From the NCBI GenBank assembly GCA_902493345.1, contig CABUPM010000099.1, positions 1 to 7,395 of the forward strand: a DNA stretch of 7,395 nucleotides. Reading direction: 5' to 3'. The DNA is from an uncultured Eubacteriales bacterium. Its GTDB lineage: Bacteria > Bacillota > Clostridia > Lachnospirales > Bianqueaceae. The notes beneath the pieces are model-generated. The model was not told the origin of the DNA, made no database searches, and saw nothing but the letters and a program-made list of their open reading frames with translations. Position 1 is the stretch's first letter. Each line of letters begins with the position of its first letter. The translations under genes and the position numbers were made by a program. Of this stretch, positions 5,166 to 7,395 are shown one piece after another.

Positions 5166-7261
5166 TACTCTATAACCCCCTCAGAACTTTCTTCCGCTGC
5201 CGGCGGGTCTTCTGTCTCCGGATCATACAGATGCCCGTAGCTCTCTCCGTCCCACCATGGAAGATACTCTGTCAAATATGAATAATAATTGTTATCCAGG
5301 ACCGCGGCAGAGATCGTAAACTTATCATTGACTTTTGCAATTCGTTCATCTACATAGCTCTGCGGATATTCCTGGTCAAAGAATTTTACCTCGCCTGTCT
5401 CGGAATTATACAGCACCTTTTCTGTAAAGAAGCTGTAATTATTCATGATTACCATTCCCTCCGCGTCGGACAGAATATCGCTGCCCATGCAAAGTCTGGA
5501 ATCAAACGGCAGATTGAAGAGATTGGCCAAGGTCGGCATAACATCCAGATTGCATCCCAGCTTGTCTACATAAACTGTCTCTTCTATTCCCGGACAGTAT
5601 AGGATAAACTTATTCTTATAGATCTCAAAATCTTCTGTCAGGTCGGATCCATCCAGTTCTGACAATTCCTCTAACGTCAATCCGTACGGATAATGATCCG
5701 CTGTCAGAGCGATCACCGTATGATCGGCAACTCCGGCGGCTTCCAGCTGATCCAGCAGGTACTCCATCGCACGGTCCAGCTCCACCTGGCCCGCGAGGTA
5801 AGCCCGCGTGGCTTCATCATAAGGCAGATCCTGTACAAGATCCGCCCATTTATCCGCCATAGCATCGCTGCCCGTAAAGTTGTACAGCATGTGCCCGCTG
5901 ACCGTCAGATAATACGTATGGAATGGCTCATCTCCAATATACTCTGGAATGGTAAATTCCATCATCTGTACATCGGATTCCGGCCAGGTGTAGTCTACAT
6001 ACAGACCGTTGCCATAGCCCTTCCAGATATATCCCATATTGGGATGGGACAGGTCTCTGCCATAATAGTCATAGTTGTGGTCATGATATCCACGGCAGCT
6101 ATAGCCCAAGCCTGAAAAAAGATTGCCGAAGCCAAACGGCATCTCGATCATCGAAGAGCGATAATAGCTCCAGACATCACTCTTCGGCAAGAGGCTGGTA
6201 TGCGTCACATATTCTCCGTCACTCGTACTGACAGAAAACAGCGGCGTATAGAAATTATTAAACACAAAACCGCTATTGGCCATCTTATAAAGCGTTGGTG
6301 TCCGCTGCTCATCAATGACCCAGCCAGAGAAAGATTCCGCTGTAATCAGAATCAGATTATACCCTTCGAACATTCCTGTATATTCATTGGTATAGGTCGG
6401 CTTCTGCTGCGCAAAATACTGATGCATCTGAGCAATCGTCTCATTGGACTCTGACGCGGCCAGCTTTTGAAAATCAATGTCCAGGACATTGGGCTGCGGC
6501 ACCAATACATTCTTCTCCTCCGCAGATGAAGAGCCTTCCTCCGCTGTTTCCGCATTAGAAGTATCCTCCGCGGAAGAGTCCTCGGCGGAATACCCTGAAA
6601 GTCCCAGAGAGCTATGACCTCCACCGAAGAAGAGCCGCTGCGCATCCCGGCGCATCGTAGTCAACACGCCCAGGTTCTTGACACTGAGTTGCAAAATCGG
6701 CCGATCATGATAAATGCTATAAGGATCATACATTCCTTTACCTGCCATGCTTAACACAAGCAGGATGACGAAATAGCTGACGACAGCCGCGGCAGCACTG
6801 ATCAGATTCATCTTCCAGCCGTTCTTTACAAAAACGTACTTGTCTTTTCGGAAGAACCAACAAAAACACGCGATGAGCGGAATCAGAAGGATCAGTATCT
6901 TCCACCAGACATGCACCAGACAATCCCAGATCACAGAAGAGAATTCTACTGCGTTGCCTGCTCCGTTTATAATAGAAAAGACCTGCATATAAGTATGGAA
7001 TATCTCATAATATACCAGCTGCGCATTAAATAACACCTCAATAACGATCATAAGAAGTGTGGTAAGGACTCGGTTCAGGCGTTCCGGTCCCAACCCTGTC
7101 AAAAGGGTGAAGAGAAATGCCGCGGGCAGCGCGAACAACGCGCCAAAAAGCATTCCCCAGGTCGCGCTTCCATAGATCAGCAGCTGGAAAACGACTTCCA
7201 GATACACCATCATGATTGTAAAAAGTACGACTCTTGATATTGTTTTTTTCTTTTGTTTCAT
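5165..7261 (-). CDS. LTA synthase family membrane sulfatase-fold phosphoglycerol transferase
   Basis: A 698-residue polytopic membrane protein of the LtaS type. The family transfers glycerol-phosphate (or a related phospho-group) from phosphatidylglycerol to a growing envelope polymer on the outer face of the membrane. Five hydrophobic segments are seen near 9-30, 33-56, 62-83, 117-137 and 151-173. A serine/acidic linker (225-250) follows, then the extracellular alkaline-phosphatase/sulfatase domain (about 300-600). The active-site residues known from S. aureus LtaS have visible counterparts: Glu in ILITAES (E309), the nucleophile Thr in STSDGEY (T346), substrate His in TVSGH (H457), and Asp-His in LTADHYPY (D522, H523). 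The protein is longer than typical LtaS (about 640-650) because of the linker and an acidic C-terminal tail. The ATG has GAGGAG 8 nt upstream and follows a strong promoter; it is the first gene of the operon. The exact polymer (LTA or another phosphoglycerol glycan) cannot be told from the sequence. Confidence 0.92.
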   Translation of the reverse strand: MKQKKKTISRVVLFTIMMVYLEVVFQLLIYGSATWGMLFGALFALPAAFLFTLLTGLGPERLNRVLTTLLMIVIEVLFNAQLVYYEIFHTYMQVFSIINGAGNAVEFSSVIWDCLVHVWWKILILLIPLIACFCWFFRKDKYVFVKNGWKMNLISAAAAVVSYFVILLVLSMAGKGMYDPYSIYHDRPILQLSVKNLGVLTTMRRDAQRLFFGGGHSSLGLSGYSAEDSSAEDTSNAETAEEGSSSAEEKNVLVPQPNVLDIDFQKLAASESNETIAQMHQYFAQQKPTYTNEYTGMFEGYNLILITAESFSGWVIDEQRTPTLYKMANSGFVFNNFYTPLFSVSTSDGEYVTHTSLLPKSDVWSYYRSSMIEMPFGFGNLFSGLGYSCRGYHDHNYDYYGRDLSHPNMGYIWKGYGNGLYVDYTWPESDVQMMEFTIPEYIGDEPFHTYYLTVSGHMLYNFTGSDAMADKWADLVQDLPYDEATRAYLAGQVELDRAMEYLLDQLEAAGVADHTVIALTADHYPYGLTLEELSELDGSDLTEDFEIYKNKFILYCPGIEETVYVDKLGCNLDVMPTLANLFNLPFDSRLCMGSDILSDAEGMVIMNNYSFFTEKVLYNSETGEVKFFDQEYPQSYVDERIAKVNDKFTISAAVLDNNYYSYLTEYLPWWDGESYGHLYDPETEDPPAAEESSEGVIE
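6512..6589 (-). repeat. Low-complexity Ser/Ala/Glu/Asp linker in the LtaS-like protein
   Basis: Residues 225-250 consist of imperfect copies of S-A-E-(D/E) with Ser/Thr spacers, encoded by repeated TC(T/C)GC(G/C)GAGGA-like DNA. The stretch joins the last membrane helix region to the extracellular catalytic domain. It is very likely a flexible, negatively charged spacer. The repetition at DNA level suggests slippage-driven length variation. Confidence 0.7.
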
Positions 7262-7269
7262 CTATTGCT

Positions 7270-7276
7270 CTCCTCT
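7270..7276 (-). promoter_or_regulatory. Shine-Dalgarno of the LtaS-like gene
   Basis: AGAGGAG lies 8 nt before the ATG at 7261 and supports this start over other in-frame options. The leader from the predicted transcription start (about 7294) is only about 33 nt, leaving no room for a riboswitch. Confidence 0.8.
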
Positions 7277-7300
7277 TTTGTCCCACTACAGAACTTAATT

Positions 7301-7329
7301 ATTTTAACACACCATACCATTCCTTTCAA
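7301..7329 (-). promoter_or_regulatory. Sigma-A-type promoter of the five-gene operon
   Basis: On the minus strand, -35 TTGAAA (7329-7324) and -10 TAAAAT (7306-7301) are separated by 17 bases. Each matches the consensus at 5 of 6 positions. Transcription should start near 7294. It lies directly after an intrinsic terminator and before a good ribosome binding site, so it is the main promoter of the operon. No second promoter or terminator is evident between the five genes. Confidence 0.8.
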
Positions 7330-7339
7330 GATCAAAGTC

Positions 7340-7381
7340 AAAATAAAAATCCGGCAGCTGAATCGCTTTCAGCCACCGGAT
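7340..7381 (-). terminator. Rho-independent terminator of an upstream minus-strand gene
   Basis: On the minus strand a 14-bp stem is formed by ATCCGGTGGCTGAA (7381-7368) and TTCAGCTGCCGGAT (7362-7349), with a 5-nt loop and a following U-tract TTTTATTTT. The two non-Watson-Crick positions are G-U wobbles when transcribed from the minus strand but C-A mismatches from the plus strand. This supports minus orientation, so it ends a gene lying to the right of the window. The remaining 14 bases (7382-7395) are probably that gene's 3' flank. Confidence 0.88.
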
Positions 7382-7395
7382 CCTTTTCATTCGTC

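Noticed and set aside
5693..6115. Plus-strand open frame (140 codons) inside the LtaS-like gene
   Set aside because: It is antisense to the catalytic domain with its conserved E309/T346/D522-H523 residues, and has no coding evidence of its own.
1..7395. CRISPR arrays, tRNA or rRNA genes, insertion sequences, prophage genes
   Set aside because: No regularly spaced repeats, cloverleaf-like sequence, transposase motifs or terminal inverted repeats were seen. Nearly all the window is accounted for by the six genes.

Overview
The window looks like a chromosomal segment of a low-to-medium GC Gram-positive bacterium, most likely a Clostridia/Lachnospiraceae-type Bacillota. The grounds are strong AGGAGG-type ribosome binding sites, Rho-independent terminators with U-tracts, an LtaS-type membrane phosphoglycerol transferase, and the start of a LplB/YtcP-like sugar ABC permease. 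This assignment is inferred from gene content; no rRNA or other taxonomic marker is present.

All genes lie on the minus strand, so the window is best read from high to low coordinates. At the right edge (7340-7381) an intrinsic terminator closes an upstream gene outside the window. A good sigma-A-type promoter (7301-7329) follows and starts a compact five-gene operon: (1) an LTA-synthase-like sulfatase-fold membrane protein (7261-5165); (2) a MutS-like ATPase, here called MutS-A (5165-3531); (3) a second, divergent MutS-like ATPase, MutS-B (3559-2039); (4) a short metal-dependent cyclase/kynurenine-formamidase-fold hydrolase (2042-1494); (5) an AlaX-L type alanyl-tRNA editing protein with a C-terminal DHHA1 domain (1504-344). 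Every junction overlaps (1, 29, 4 and 11 nt), which implies one transcript with translational coupling. A hairpin over the last stop codon and then a clear intrinsic terminator (291-326) end the operon.

Between the operon and the left edge is about 216 bases of intergenic DNA. It contains the operon terminator, two palindromic candidate operator sites, and a second promoter (177-205). That promoter drives the truncated ABC transporter permease gene (127 to the edge).

The most interesting part is the pair of adjacent MutS-like proteins. Both lack the mismatch-recognition domain of MutS1 and the Smr domain of MutS2, both have Asn in place of the Walker B Asp, and they differ from each other enough to suggest an obligate heterodimer. 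Their co-transcription with a tRNA-editing hydrolase, a small-molecule hydrolase and an envelope polymer synthase has no obvious textbook explanation. A general quality-control or housekeeping operon is possible, but that is inference.
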